Source of the DNA: Byssovorax sp.
GTDB lineage: Bacteria > Myxococcota_A > Polyangia > Polyangiales > Polyangiaceae
DNA: 45,394 nucleotides
Reading direction: 5' to 3'
NCBI GenBank assembly: GCA_025362495.1
Contig: JANYGI010000024.1
Coordinates: 1-45,394 of the forward strand
Positions 19,471 to 28,541 of this stretch are shown here, piece by piece. The notes below the pieces were generated by a model, which did no database searches, was not told where the DNA came from, and was given only the letters and a program-made list of their open reading frames with translations. A program made the translations under genes and the position numbers. Each line of letters opens with the position of its first letter. Within the stretch, counting starts at the first letter, position 1.

Positions 19471-20436
19471 CTAACCGGTCTTCAGGGGCGCGCGGAGGAG
19501 CGCCTCGAGCTTCGGCTCCACGTCGAGCTTGTCGCCCTGGTGCTTCAGGAGCAGCCCCAGCGTGTCCTGCACCAGGGCCTTGTCGAGCGCGCTCTTGCCG
19601 AGGAGCAGCATCGCGCGGGCCCAGTCGATCGTCTCGCTGATCGCCGGCGCCTTGCGCAGATCCATCGCCCGCAGCGCGGCGACGAAGGCCACGATCTGCG
19701 CCGCGAGGGCCGCCTCGATCCCCGGGATCACCAGGCCGAGGATGGCGATCTCGCGCGACGGCGGCGGGTAGTCGAGGAAGGCGTGGAGGCAGCGCCGGCG
19801 CAGCGCCTCGGTCATCTCGCGCGTGCCGTTGGTCGTGAGGAACACCAGCGGCGGCTCGTCGGGATCGGCCTTGATCGTCCCGAGCTCGGGGATCGTCACC
19901 TGGAGCTCCGAGAGCACCTCGAGGAGGAAGGCCTCGAACTCGGGATCGGCGCGATCGACCTCGTCGATCAGCAGCACGACGGGCGTCGGGCTCTGCAGCG
20001 CGAAGAGGAGAGGGCGGGCGATCAGGAACTGCTTGCTGAAGAACGTGGCCTCGCTCTTCGCGACGATGCTCGCGGCCTCGGCGAGGCTCGCGGTGCCGGC
20101 CACCTCCTTGGCGATCGCCTCGCGGAGGAGCTGCGTGTAGAGCATCTGCTTGGCGTAATCCCACTCGTAGAGGGCCTTCGCTTCGTCGAGCCCCTCGTAG
20201 CATTGCAGGCGCACGAGCGGCCGGCCGAGGGCCTCGGCGGCGGCTCGCGCCAGATCGGTCTTGCCCACGCCGGCGGGGCCTTCGAGGAGCACGGGGCGCT
20301 TCATTCGCAGGCCGAGCCAGGCCGTGAGGGCCGTGGTCGGATCGGCGAGGTAGCGCGCCTTTCCGAGGAGGACCTCGAGCTCTTTCGCGGAGGCAAGGGG
20401 AGCGGGGCGGGCGAGCGCAGCGGCCATCGACGTCAC
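19471..20436 (-). CDS. MoxR-family AAA+ ATPase
   Basis: A 321-residue AAA+ protein of the MoxR type. Walker A is EGPAGVGKTDLARA, preceded by the typical MKRPVLL strand. QCYEGLDEAKALYEWDYAKQ is a family hallmark. Walker B is VVLLIDEVDRAD, sensor 1 is VFLTTNGTREMTEALRRRC, and the lid domain follows. MoxR proteins act with VWA-domain proteins as chaperone-like activators (often of metalloenzymes such as CO dehydrogenase), but no VWA gene is adjacent here. The start is uncertain: GTG 20436 has AAGG about 7 bases upstream, while ATG 20427 three codons later also fits. Confidence 0.9.
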   Translation of the reverse strand: MTSMAAALARPAPLASAKELEVLLGKARYLADPTTALTAWLGLRMKRPVLLEGPAGVGKTDLARAAAEALGRPLVRLQCYEGLDEAKALYEWDYAKQMLYTQLLREAIAKEVAGTASLAEAASIVAKSEATFFSKQFLIARPLLFALQSPTPVVLLIDEVDRADPEFEAFLLEVLSELQVTIPELGTIKADPDEPPLVFLTTNGTREMTEALRRRCLHAFLDYPPPSREIAILGLVIPGIEAALAAQIVAFVAALRAMDLRKAPAISETIDWARAMLLLGKSALDKALVQDTLGLLLKHQGDKLDVEPKLEALLRAPLKTG

Positions 20437-20600
20437 GCGGCGACCTTACCATGCGTCGCCGATCTCGCCGCGTCGCCGACCGTGACCCACCGTCGCCCGA
20501 TGTTGACGATGCGATCCTGCACGGCGTCAAAAGGAAGACATTCGCCATCGAATCAGCGGGATGGTTTCGTTCTGCGCGGATTGGGCTATAAGGCGGGGGA

Positions 20601-21893
20601 ATGGACGACGACCGGCTCGAGCTCGTGCGCATCGACTCGACCGGTACGGCGCACCCAGTCGGCAAGACGGCGAGCCAGAGGATGCGCGCGCGCCAGGGGG
20701 CCTTCCGGCTCATGCCCGCGCCCGCGCACCTCGTGGTGATGCGCTACGTTGGCGAGGACGGGAAGCGCGACGCGGAAGACGGCCCGGTGTTTCGCCTCGC
20801 GGGCGAGCTCACCACGCCCGGCGCCATCTGCGACGTCGTCGCGCTGATCGGGCAGGCCGGCTGGAAGGGCGAGCTCGTCGTCCTGGCCGAGGGATCGAGC
20901 CGATCGCTCTTCTTCGAGCACAGCCACGTCATCGCCGGCCAGTCCACGGTCGAGGGCGAGCGCCTCGGGGAGATCCTCTATCGCTACGGCGCGCTCACGC
21001 CGGATCAGATCGTCGCGACGGCGAAGGCCGTGTCGCCCGAAGTCCGCTTCGGCGAGGCCGCGGTCAAGCTCGGCTTCATCACCCGCGAGCGCCTCTTCCA
21101 GCTCGTCGCGCGCCAGGTCGAAGAGATCGTCTTCGCGGTGCTCCTGGTCGGCGACGGGATGTTCTACTTCCTCGACACGTACGACGAGGCGCGCGTCACG
21201 ACGCGGCAGAGCCTCCTCGTCAACGGCCTGCTGATGGAAGGTGTGCGGCGCATGGACGAGACGCGGTACTTCCGCGATCGCATCCCGTCCGATCAGCACG
21301 TGCCGGCGCGGGTCGCGGCGCGCGAGGCGCCCGCGGTCGAGTTCCTCAAGGTCTTCGAAGCCATCGACGGCACGCGCGCGGTGGCCGAGATCTGCCGCGT
21401 CGTCGGCCAGGGCGAGTTCGAGGTGACGCAGGTCCTCTTCCAGCTCGTGCAGTCCGGTCACGTGATCGTGCACGCGCCGCGGCCCACCGGCGCGGCGGCG
21501 ATCGTCGCGCTGTTCAACCAGGCGATCGCCATGATCTTCGGCGAGGTCGACGCCACCGGGCGCGGCGGTGAGGTGCGCGAGCAGCTCGCGTCGTTCGCGA
21601 CCGGCGCTGGCATCTACGACTCGCTCTTCCGCAAGGCCGGCCCGGCCGCCGACGGGACGCTGCTGGCCGAGCGGATTGTCGAGAACATCGCCGTCCTCGT
21701 CGGGCCCGATCAGGCCGAGACGATGCTCGCGCAGTGGCTGTACGAGTACGTATCGTTCGCGATGTTCGTCGTCGAGCCGTACCTGCGGCCGCCGTCGGAG
21801 ACCGGCGGCGTGGCGCGCAAGGCCGATCCGCTGGGCTCGGGCCTCGCGAAGAAGGTCGCCGAGCTGATCGCGCCGCTCGCCCCGAAGAGCTGA
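20601..21893 (+). CDS. DUF4388 (PATAN-like) protein
   Basis: A 430-residue soluble protein. The region FRLAGELTTPGAICDVVAL...GELVVLAEGSSRSLFFEHSHV (the middle given in part) fits the DUF4388 pattern, in which a short beta sheet is followed by GERLGEILYRYGALTPDQI, AAVKLGFITRERLFQLVARQ and GDGMFYFLD. The C-terminal half (about 230-430) is helical, with LAQWLYEYVSFAMFVVEPYL, and unrecognised. DUF4388 proteins are abundant in myxobacteria and are linked to signalling and gliding/polarity regulation by context only. It is divergent from the MoxR gene and convergent with the Cys-rich lipoprotein gene. Exact role unknown. Confidence 0.8.
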   Translation: MDDDRLELVRIDSTGTAHPVGKTASQRMRARQGAFRLMPAPAHLVVMRYVGEDGKRDAEDGPVFRLAGELTTPGAICDVVALIGQAGWKGELVVLAEGSSRSLFFEHSHVIAGQSTVEGERLGEILYRYGALTPDQIVATAKAVSPEVRFGEAAVKLGFITRERLFQLVARQVEEIVFAVLLVGDGMFYFLDTYDEARVTTRQSLLVNGLLMEGVRRMDETRYFRDRIPSDQHVPARVAAREAPAVEFLKVFEAIDGTRAVAEICRVVGQGEFEVTQVLFQLVQSGHVIVHAPRPTGAAAIVALFNQAIAMIFGEVDATGRGGEVREQLASFATGAGIYDSLFRKAGPAADGTLLAERIVENIAVLVGPDQAETMLAQWLYEYVSFAMFVVEPYLRPPSETGGVARKADPLGSGLAKKVAELIAPLAPKS

Positions 21894-21902
21894 GCCGCGC
21901 GG

Positions 21903-22511
21903 TCAGATATCGCTGGCGCAGGCGGCGAAATCAACCTGACAGCCGGCCGGGTCTGCGAGGCAGTTGAAGCACGTCGAGCTGACCATGGTGCTCGCGCAGA
22001 GGCTGTCGCCGCATTCCGCGACGCAGGCCCCGTTGCACGCGCAGGTCATCACCGCATTGAAGCGCTCCGCCGAGGCGGCGCAAACGGGCTTCGGCTGGGG
22101 GAGCGCGAACGCGTCACCGCAGCGAGCGCACGGGGCGCCTCCGTCCAGGATCACGGACGACGTCGACGTCACCGAGAAGCTGCTGGCGCCGCCGGAGCCC
22201 GTGGTCTCGCTCCCGCTGCTGGCGCCGCCCGCGCCCGCGCAGAGCGATACGCTCGACGCATCGCGCTGGGTCACGGCGTAGCAGCAGAGCTGGTCCTCGT
22301 GCGTGAGCGTGCCGTCGCTGTCGACGGAGACGACCTTCCCGGGACACTTCGGATCGGAGAAGAACGGCAGCGCCTCCGCCTGCGCGGGGCACGCGCCCTC
22401 CATCGGCGTCCACGTGAAGCACGCGGTTCGCCCGCAGCTCGCGCTCGTGAACGGCAGGGCGACGACGGCGGCGGCGACGAGCAAGCGCGAAGGGCGCGTC
22501 GGGGTGAGCAT
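21903..22511 (-). CDS. Cys-rich hypothetical lipoprotein
   Basis: A 202-residue protein with a signal peptide ending in a lipobox-like SASC. It contains about 20 Cys residues in pairs such as CCYAV, CARCGD, CACNGACVAECGD and CFNCLADPAGC, and a Gly/Ser/Thr linker in the middle. The Cys pattern suggests disulfide-bonded modules in the periplasm or on the surface. No enzymatic motif is visible. Such lipoproteins are frequent in Polyangiales. It lies between the DUF4388 gene (convergent) and hflX (divergent). Confidence 0.75.
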   Translation of the reverse strand: MLTPTRPSRLLVAAAVVALPFTSASCGRTACFTWTPMEGACPAQAEALPFFSDPKCPGKVVSVDSDGTLTHEDQLCCYAVTQRDASSVSLCAGAGGASSGSETTGSGGASSFSVTSTSSVILDGGAPCARCGDAFALPQPKPVCAASAERFNAVMTCACNGACVAECGDSLCASTMVSSTCFNCLADPAGCQVDFAACASDI

Positions 22512-22624
22512 GGTGGACGACGATGCTAGCGAGACGGGCCCGTCAGCGCCTGGTTTCTTCGCGGTTCGCGGCTTCGCGCCTTGCGCCCCCGACCTCCCTC
22601 GGGCTACTCCCTCCGTCTCCGATC

Positions 22625-24034
22625 ATGACCAACGACGCCGCTCGACCCACCGCTGTCCTCGTGTCCGTGCAGCTCCCCGGCGTCGGTGACACCGATCATG
22701 CCGCGGATCTCGCCGAGCTCGGCCGCCTCGTCCACACGCTCGGCTACGACGTCGTCGCGACGGTGAGCCAGCGCCGGACGGCGCTCGCCGCCTCGGCCGT
22801 CCTTGGCGAAGGCAAGCTGCGCGAGCTCGCGGCGATCACCGGCGGCGAGGGCGTCGTTCCGTCCGGCGCCCCCGAGCGCAAGAGCAAGGTCCGCGAGCGC
22901 TGGAAGGCCGAGAACGCGGCGAACGAGCCGGCCGCTCCCGACGACGACGGCGACGATGTTGACGACGATGACGACGTGGACCACCGGTTCGCGCCGCCCC
23001 CCGAGAAGGCGACGTTCGTCGTCGTCGATCACGAGATCTCGCCGAGCCAGGCTCGCAACCTCGAGCGCGCCACCGGGGCCGAGGTCCTCGATCGCACCGG
23101 CGTGATCGTCGAGATCTTCCACCGCCACGCCAAGAGCCGCGAGGCCAAGCTCGAGGTCGAGATCGCTCGCCTCAACTACGTCGCGCCGCGCCTGCGCGAA
23201 GGGGGCGGCGGCGGCGATCGTCAGCGCGGCGGCATCGGCGGCAAGGGCGCTGGCGAGTCGGCCCTCGAGCTCGACAAGCGCAAGATCCGCGACCGCATCG
23301 CCGAGCTCAAGCAAGAGCTCGAGCGGATCCAGAAAGAGCACTCCACCCGCCGCGCACTCCGCCAGAGCGCCCGCCGCGTCGCCCTCGTCGGCTACACCAA
23401 CGCCGGGAAGAGCTCGCTCATGCGCGCCCTCACCGGGAGCGACGTGCTCGTCGCCGACAAGCTCTTCGCCACGCTCGACACGACGGTGCGCGCGCTCCAC
23501 CCCGAGACGAAGCCGCGGCTGCTCGTCTCGGACACGGTCGGCTTCATCAAGAAGCTCCCCCACGATCTCGTCGCCTCGTTTCGATCCACGCTCGACGAGG
23601 CGCTCGAAGCGGGCCTCTTGCTCTACGTGGCCGACGCGTCGGATCCCACCTTCCGCAGCCAGCTCGAGGTCACGCGGGGCACGCTCGCCGAGATCGGCGC
23701 CGACGTCGTCCCGAGCCGCCTCTTGCTCAACAAGGTCGATCGCCTCGACGCGGCGGCGCGGGCCGAGCTGGCGATCGAGTACCCCGACGCGATCCAGCTC
23801 TCGGCGAAGGACAGCGCCGACGTCGCCGCGCTCCGCGAGACGATCATCGCCTACTTCGCCTCGACGATGATCGAGGCCGAGCTGGTCGTGCCGTACGCGA
23901 AGCAGAAGCGCGTCGCCGAGATCTACGAGGCCGCGCAGGTGCTCTCGGAGGAGTACGACGAGGTCGGCGCGAAGGTGCGCCTCAAGGCCGACGCGGCGAC
24001 GGTGGCGCGCCTCGAGAGCCTGATCGCCAAGTGA
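22625..24034 (+). CDS. hflX: Ribosome-associated GTPase HflX
   Basis: A 469-residue GTPase that in other bacteria binds stalled or hibernating 70S ribosomes and splits them. The N-terminal domain (residues 1-185) includes ASAVLGEGKL and the conserved VVDHEISPSQARNLE / DRTGVIVEIFHRHAKSREAK blocks. The helical linker (about 215-250) leads to the G domain: G1 GYTNAGKSSLM (256-266), G3 SDTVGFIKKLPHDLV (DTVG in place of DxxG), G4 LNKVDRLD. A run of Gly (193-197) is usual. Unusual is an acidic, disordered insertion at about 100-127 (PDDDGDDVDDDDDVDH). ATG 22625 gives TNDAARPTAVLV; an upstream in-frame extension from 22523 has no similarity. No strong ribosome site is seen. Confidence 0.93.
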   Translation: MTNDAARPTAVLVSVQLPGVGDTDHAADLAELGRLVHTLGYDVVATVSQRRTALAASAVLGEGKLRELAAITGGEGVVPSGAPERKSKVRERWKAENAANEPAAPDDDGDDVDDDDDVDHRFAPPPEKATFVVVDHEISPSQARNLERATGAEVLDRTGVIVEIFHRHAKSREAKLEVEIARLNYVAPRLREGGGGGDRQRGGIGGKGAGESALELDKRKIRDRIAELKQELERIQKEHSTRRALRQSARRVALVGYTNAGKSSLMRALTGSDVLVADKLFATLDTTVRALHPETKPRLLVSDTVGFIKKLPHDLVASFRSTLDEALEAGLLLYVADASDPTFRSQLEVTRGTLAEIGADVVPSRLLLNKVDRLDAAARAELAIEYPDAIQLSAKDSADVAALRETIIAYFASTMIEAELVVPYAKQKRVAEIYEAAQVLSEEYDEVGAKVRLKADAATVARLESLIAK

Positions 24035-24049
24035 CGGCGCGAGGCCGCG

Positions 24050-24850
24050 TCATGCCTTCTTGGCGCGGCTGCGCGTGCGCCGCGCGCGCTCGTGGGCGCT
24101 GGTGATCTCGCGGATGATCTCCGGCCGATCGCGAAACACGAAGCGCGCGGCCGCTCGCACCGTCGCCAGCCGATCGCGGAGCAGGGCCACCAGCTTGTTG
24201 CGCAGCGCGAGGGCCTCGCGTCGCTCCTCGGGCTGCGCGCGCGGCGCTCGCGCTCGCACCGCCGCCGCGAGCTGCTTCGCCTCGCTGATTTGCCGCGAAT
24301 CGAAGCCTCCGAGCCCCGTCAACGCCGCGCGGTAGGGCTCGGCCAGGCGCGCCGTCGCCTCGAGCGCCGTCGCCAGCGCCGTGGCCGATCGCCCGATCCT
24401 CGTCCGCGTCGCGCGCAGATCGGCCAGCTGCCTGCGGGCCGGCGCGTCGTCGCCGTCGTCGAGGTGCCACGTCAGCGTTGCCAGCAGCTCCTGGAGCACG
24501 TGGCGCCCGCGCACGGCGGGGCCCGGCGGCCGCGCGGGCATCGCCCGGTACGCGGTGTCGGCCTCGTCCACGGCGCGCGCGAGCTCGACGAGAACACGCC
24601 CCGCAGCGGCGGTGAAGCTCGCGTTGGCGGCGCTCTCGAGGCCCGCATGATCGGCGGTCGCCCGCCAGCGTCGTCGAAAGAACGCCGCCGCGATCGCCGC
24701 CTCGTCGAGCAGCACGCCGAGCGGCACGCTGGCCGAGAGCACCTCGCCCGGCACGGCCAGCGCGCGTTCGCGCCACGCCTCGAGCGCGCTCGGCTTCGTC
24801 GCGCGGCTCGCGGTCCTGGAGCGTGCGGGGGCTGTCCTGGAAGATGCCAT
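24050..24850 (-). CDS. Helical hypothetical protein
   Basis: A 266-residue, Ala/Arg-rich, apparently all-helical protein from ATG 24850. There is no signal peptide, membrane helix or recognised motif. The N-terminus (MASSRTAPARSRTASRATK) and C-terminus (RARRTRSRAKKA) are basic, so nucleic-acid or polyanion binding is possible. It is convergent with hflX (15 bases between stops) and lies just downstream of the tRNA genes on the same strand. Codon use (G/C at third positions) supports it as a real gene, but function is unknown. Confidence 0.7.
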   Translation of the reverse strand: MASSRTAPARSRTASRATKPSALEAWRERALAVPGEVLSASVPLGVLLDEAAIAAAFFRRRWRATADHAGLESAANASFTAAAGRVLVELARAVDEADTAYRAMPARPPGPAVRGRHVLQELLATLTWHLDDGDDAPARRQLADLRATRTRIGRSATALATALEATARLAEPYRAALTGLGGFDSRQISEAKQLAAAVRARAPRAQPEERREALALRNKLVALLRDRLATVRAAARFVFRDRPEIIREITSAHERARRTRSRAKKA

Positions 24851-24882
24851 GAGCCAGCTCGGCTCAGTGTACGCGGATCGCG

Positions 24883-24959
<77 letters not shown>

Positions 24960-25032
24960 AAATTTTCAAACGTACCCAGGCGCGCCGACGATCCCGCTCA
25001 CCCCGGATCGAGTCAACGCATCAAAAACCAAA

Positions 25033-25053
25033 AAGGCCGGCAGAGCCGGCCTT
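25033..25053 (-). terminator. Intrinsic terminator between the two tRNA-Asp genes
   Basis: A perfect 9-bp stem (AAGGCCGGC / GCCGGCCTT) with a 3-base loop, followed on the minus strand by TTTTGGTTTTTGA. It should end transcripts from tRNA-Val and the first tRNA-Asp before the second tRNA-Asp copy. Confidence 0.85.
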
Positions 25054-25060
25054 GGGGTTT

Positions 25061-25078
25061 GGGGCCGCTTGCGGCCCC
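25061..25078. other. GC-rich hairpin downstream of the first tRNA-Asp copy
   Basis: GGGGCCGC-TT-GCGGCCCC, an 8-bp perfect inverted repeat just upstream (minus direction) of the terminator hairpin. It may take part in 3' processing of the tRNA precursor. Confidence 0.5.
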
Positions 25079-25093
25079 ATCGAGAGAATCGAG

Positions 25094-25167
<74 letters not shown>

Positions 25168-25212
25168 AATTGTCAACGTACTGCTTGCGCCGAGGCTCTA
25201 ACCCGGCGCCCG

Positions 25213-25284
25213 TGGGCGGGACAGGGATCGAACCTGCGACCATCGGTGTGTAAAACCAACGCTCTACCGCTGAGCTACCCGCCC
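25213..25284 (-). tRNA. tRNA-Val (UAC)
   Basis: The acceptor stem GGGCGGG/CCCGCCC is perfect. The anticodon stem TTGGT/ACCGA holds the loop TTTACAC (anticodon TAC, Val), and the T arm is GCAGG-TTCGATC-CCTGT. The discriminator base is A and CCA is not encoded. It is the first gene of the tRNA cluster, 17 bases from a sigma-70-type promoter. Confidence 0.94.
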
Positions 25285-25301
25285 TGTCGGTGAGGCGGCG
25301 G

Positions 25302-25329
25302 ATTCTATCCAGTTGGCTCGTTTGGTCAA
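25302..25329 (-). promoter_or_regulatory. Sigma-70-type promoter for the tRNA-Val/tRNA-Asp unit
   Basis: On the minus strand, TTGACC (25329-25324), a 16-base spacer, and TAGAAT (25307-25302). Expected start of transcription is near 25295, about 11 bases ahead of the tRNA-Val 5' end. The surrounding DNA is locally AT-richer. Confidence 0.75.
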
Positions 25330-25466
25330 GCGATTTTTTCCCGGGACGCTCTTCGCGTGGGGTTCGGGCCGATTTCCTCGGGCCGTTCGCAACCGTCGGG
25401 GTCGGGCCGCCGTGGCGCTCGGTCGGGTATAGTGGAAACCCCCGCCTTTTGCCCAGCCGAGCCACC

Positions 25467-27425
25467 ATGCGCCTTCGTCTCCTTGCCCTGCTCGCCTCGT
25501 CCCTCGCCGCCGGCTCGCTCGCCGCGGCGGCGCTCCCCTCGTGCACGCCCGACACGCTCACGGGGGCGCCCGACGGCGGGCTCGGGGGCGCCGGCGGTGG
25601 AGCGTGCACCACCACCGACTCGCCCTGTCCGGTCACGTTTCACCTGCCGCTCACCGGGCAGAAGTCGGTCGAGCTCCGCGGCGACTTTCAGCCCGGCGCG
25701 TGGACGATGGGCGTGCCGATGAGCATCGACGGCGGCGAGTGGCGCACCACGATCGGCGTCAAGAACAACACCCCGATCCACTACAAGTTCTTCGTCGACG
25801 GGATGACGTGGATCACCGATCCGGCGAACCAGGCGTCGGACATGGCCGGCAACTCCGTCACCACGGCGAGCTGCCCGATCACCGGTGGGCCCGACTGCGG
25901 CAAGCCCGACGCGGGCGTCGACGCGGGCCCGCCGCCGATCATCGGCAGCTACGACTGGCGGCAGTCGGTCATGTACTTCGCGTTCATCGATCGCTTCAAC
26001 AACGGCGATCCGTCGAACGACGCGCCGGTGTCGGGCATCGAGGGGCCGGCCAACTACCAGGGCGGCGACTACGCGGGGCTGCTCGCCAAGATCAACGAAG
26101 GGTACTTCGACACGCTCGGCGTCAACACGCTCTGGCTCACGGTGCCGATGGACAACCCCAGCGTCGCGGGCGCGGGCTCCGACGGGCACCCGTACAGCGC
26201 GTACCACGGCTACTGGCCCTCGAACCTCGACAAGGTCGAGGAGCATTTCGGCACGCTGGCGCTGCTGAAGCAGCTCGTCGATGCGGCGCACAAGAAGGGG
26301 ATCAAGGTCCTCTTCGACTACGCGATGAACCACGTCCACGAGTCGTCGCCCACGTACAAGGATCACCCCGACTGGTTCTGGCCGCTCGACTACAACGGGA
26401 AATACTGCGTCTGCGGCCAGGGCTGCGACTGGAACGACAGCTACGAGCAGAAGCGCTGCTGGTTCACGCCCTACCTGCCGGACTGGAACTTCACCGTCAC
26501 CGAGGCGCGCGCGTTCTCGGTGAGCAACGCCGTCAAATGGATCACCGACACCGGGATCGACGGCTTCCGCCTCGACGCCGTCAAGCACATCGAGACGGTG
26601 TGGATCAGCGATCTGCGCACGCGCGTCACCACCGAGATCGAGCCCAAGAGCAAGCAGCACTTCTACATGGTGGGCGAGACGTTCGAGTCGGGGAACCGCG
26701 ACCTCGTGCGCAAGTACGTCGACCCCTCGCTGCTCGACGGGCAGTTCGATTTCCCGCTCCGCGCCGTGGTGGTCGAGAAGCTCCTCCGCCGCACCGGGAG
26801 CATGTTCGATCTCGACGGGTTCCTGGCGTCGAACGACGGCTATTACCCCGGGATCATGTCGACGTTCCTCGGCAACCACGACATCGCGCGGATCATCAAC
26901 ACCGCGATGGACGACCCGTGGGACGCGTGGGCCGCGGCCGACAAGGGCTACAGCAACTGGGGGAAGACGCCGCAGCTGCCGACGATGAAATCGCCCTTCG
27001 AGCGCCTCGCCGTCGCCTTCACGTTCCTGCTCACGACCAAGGGGATCCCGCTCATCTACTACGGTGACGAGATCGGCATGCCGGGCGCGGGCGATCCCGA
27101 CAACCGCCGCTTCATGCAGTGGTCGGGTTACAGCGACAACCAGCTCTTCCTGCGCGGCCAGATCGAGAAGCTCGGCCAGATCAGGAAGGCGCATCCGGCG
27201 CTCTGGCGGGGCACGCGCACCACGGCCTCGGTCACCCAGGACACCTACGGCTACGTGATGACCGACGGCACCGACGTCGTCTCGATCGCGCTGAACCGCG
27301 GCGACACCACGGCGGCCGTCGCCGGGATGCCGGCGAAGGGCCACGATCTCCTCACCGACACGGATATTAGCGGGCCTTCGGTCACGCTCCCGCCGCGGAC
27401 GGCCATGGTCCTGGTCGCAAAGTAG
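25467..27425 (+). CDS. Exported GH13 alpha-amylase-type glycosidase with N-terminal starch-binding-like domain
   Basis: A 652-residue lipoprotein (lipobox-like ALPSC after a hydrophobic signal), so probably surface or periplasmic. A Gly-rich linker is followed by an E-set/CBM48-like domain (about 55-130: VELRGDFQPGAWTMGVPMS, then YKFFVDGMTWITDP). Next is the GH13 barrel: YFAFIDRFNNGDPSND, LFDYAMNHVHESS, GFRLDAVKHIE (nucleophile D370), FYMVGETFESG (acid/base E404) and TFLGNHDIARI (D472), then YYGDEIGMPG. It should cleave alpha-1,4-glucans such as starch or glycogen. ATG 25467 fits the signal peptide; a -10-like TATAGT lies at 25428-25433. Exact specificity (amylase, pullulanase, maltogenic) cannot be read. 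Confidence 0.93.
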   Translation: MRLRLLALLASSLAAGSLAAAALPSCTPDTLTGAPDGGLGGAGGGACTTTDSPCPVTFHLPLTGQKSVELRGDFQPGAWTMGVPMSIDGGEWRTTIGVKNNTPIHYKFFVDGMTWITDPANQASDMAGNSVTTASCPITGGPDCGKPDAGVDAGPPPIIGSYDWRQSVMYFAFIDRFNNGDPSNDAPVSGIEGPANYQGGDYAGLLAKINEGYFDTLGVNTLWLTVPMDNPSVAGAGSDGHPYSAYHGYWPSNLDKVEEHFGTLALLKQLVDAAHKKGIKVLFDYAMNHVHESSPTYKDHPDWFWPLDYNGKYCVCGQGCDWNDSYEQKRCWFTPYLPDWNFTVTEARAFSVSNAVKWITDTGIDGFRLDAVKHIETVWISDLRTRVTTEIEPKSKQHFYMVGETFESGNRDLVRKYVDPSLLDGQFDFPLRAVVVEKLLRRTGSMFDLDGFLASNDGYYPGIMSTFLGNHDIARIINTAMDDPWDAWAAADKGYSNWGKTPQLPTMKSPFERLAVAFTFLLTTKGIPLIYYGDEIGMPGAGDPDNRRFMQWSGYSDNQLFLRGQIEKLGQIRKAHPALWRGTRTTASVTQDTYGYVMTDGTDVVSIALNRGDTTAAVAGMPAKGHDLLTDTDISGPSVTLPPRTAMVLVAK

Positions 27426-27465
27426 GCCGCGCGGGGCAGACTCGCGCGCGGGCCTCTGAACCCCC

Positions 27466-27494
27466 TTGAATGGCGCGCAGCTTTCGCGTGTAGT
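27466..27494 (+). promoter_or_regulatory. Putative promoter of the ATP-grasp/GCS2 operon
   Basis: TTGAAT (27466-27471), a 17-base spacer and TGTAGT (27489-27494), about 70 bases ahead of the first start codon. A GGAGGAG ribosome site lies 9-10 bases before ATG 27570. The promoter call rests on spacing and box similarity only. Confidence 0.5.
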
Positions 27495-27569
27495 GCCGTG
27501 ACGCAGGTTCGCCCTCGCGTCGCGGTGTGACCACCCGACGCGGACCATTCACGGAGGAGCAGAGACGAC

Positions 27570-28541
27570 ATGGCGGAGAGAATCGGCATCCTCGTCGGCT
27601 GGGAGCAATCGATGCCCCAGGCGTTCATCGAGCGATGCAACAAGGTGCCCGGGATCCACGCGGAGATCGCCAAGATTGGCGCCACGCCCGAGCTCTTCGA
27701 TAGCCCCTACCGGGTCCTCGTCGACCGCATCAGCCAGGAGGTGAAGCACTATCGCTTCTATCTCAAGGCCGCCGCGCTCGCGGGCACGTTCGTGATCAAC
27801 GATCCCTTCTGGTGGAGCGCCGACGACAAGTTCTTCGGCTTCTCGCTCGCCGCCCGCCTCGGCGTCGCCGTGCCCCGCACCGCGATGCTCCCGCAGAAGG
27901 ATTACATCCCGGCGATCGTCAAGGATCGCAGCCTGCGCAACCTGGAGTTCCCGCTCTCGTGGCAGGCGATCGTCGATTACGTCGGCTTCCCCGCGGTGCT
28001 CAAGCCCGCTGACGGCGGCGGCTGGAAAGACGTGACGATCGTCCGCAACGCCGAGGAGCTGATGCGCGCCTACGACGCCTCGGGCCTCAACGTGATGACG
28101 CTCCAGGAGTTCATCGACTTCGACGAGTACGTGCGCTGCATCTGCATCGGCCGCGAGCGGGACAAGGTCCTGGTCATCCAGTACAGCCCGGCGCGCCGCT
28201 GTTACATCCACCACGACAAGGAGAAGTGGCTGCCGGCCGCGCTCCACGATCGCATCGTCGACGACTGCATGAAGATCAACGAGTCGCTCGGCTACGACAT
28301 GAACTCGGTCGAGTTCGCGATCCGCGACGGCGTCCCCTACGCCATCGACTTCACGAACCCCGCGCCCGACATGCACATCGACTCGATCCTCCCGCCGTAC
28401 TTCGAGATCTGCGTCGACTGGATGGTCGACTTCTGCGTGAAGACGGCGAAGGGCCAGCGCGGCACCCGCGACGACTACCGCTGGGCGAAGATGATCGACC
28501 CCAAGATCCCGCTGCTCGGGCCCCTGGGGGGCGATCGTTGA
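27570..28541 (+). CDS. RimK/ATP-grasp-type carboxylate-amine ligase
   Basis: A 323-residue ATP-grasp protein. ATP- and metal-binding elements: the Lys in FPAVLKPADGGGWKD, the acidic LQEFIDFDEYVR, and the C-terminal VEFAIRDGVPYAIDFTNPAP, where Asp and Asn would bind Mg. Such enzymes form an acyl-phosphate from a carboxylate and join it to an amine. The N-terminal domain (ERIGILVGWEQSMPQAFIE) is family-specific. First gene of a three-gene operon with a GCS2-type ligase as the third, so a peptide-like or amide-linked small molecule is the likely product (inference). A strong ribosome site supports ATG 27570. The next gene overlaps its stop by 4 bases. Confidence 0.88.
   Translation: MAERIGILVGWEQSMPQAFIERCNKVPGIHAEIAKIGATPELFDSPYRVLVDRISQEVKHYRFYLKAAALAGTFVINDPFWWSADDKFFGFSLAARLGVAVPRTAMLPQKDYIPAIVKDRSLRNLEFPLSWQAIVDYVGFPAVLKPADGGGWKDVTIVRNAEELMRAYDASGLNVMTLQEFIDFDEYVRCICIGRERDKVLVIQYSPARRCYIHHDKEKWLPAALHDRIVDDCMKINESLGYDMNSVEFAIRDGVPYAIDFTNPAPDMHIDSILPPYFEICVDWMVDFCVKTAKGQRGTRDDYRWAKMIDPKIPLLGPLGGDR

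Noticed and set aside
25326-27548. Minus-strand open frame of about 740 codons
   Set aside because: Antisense to the amylase gene; low-complexity Arg/Val/Asp composition and no domain.
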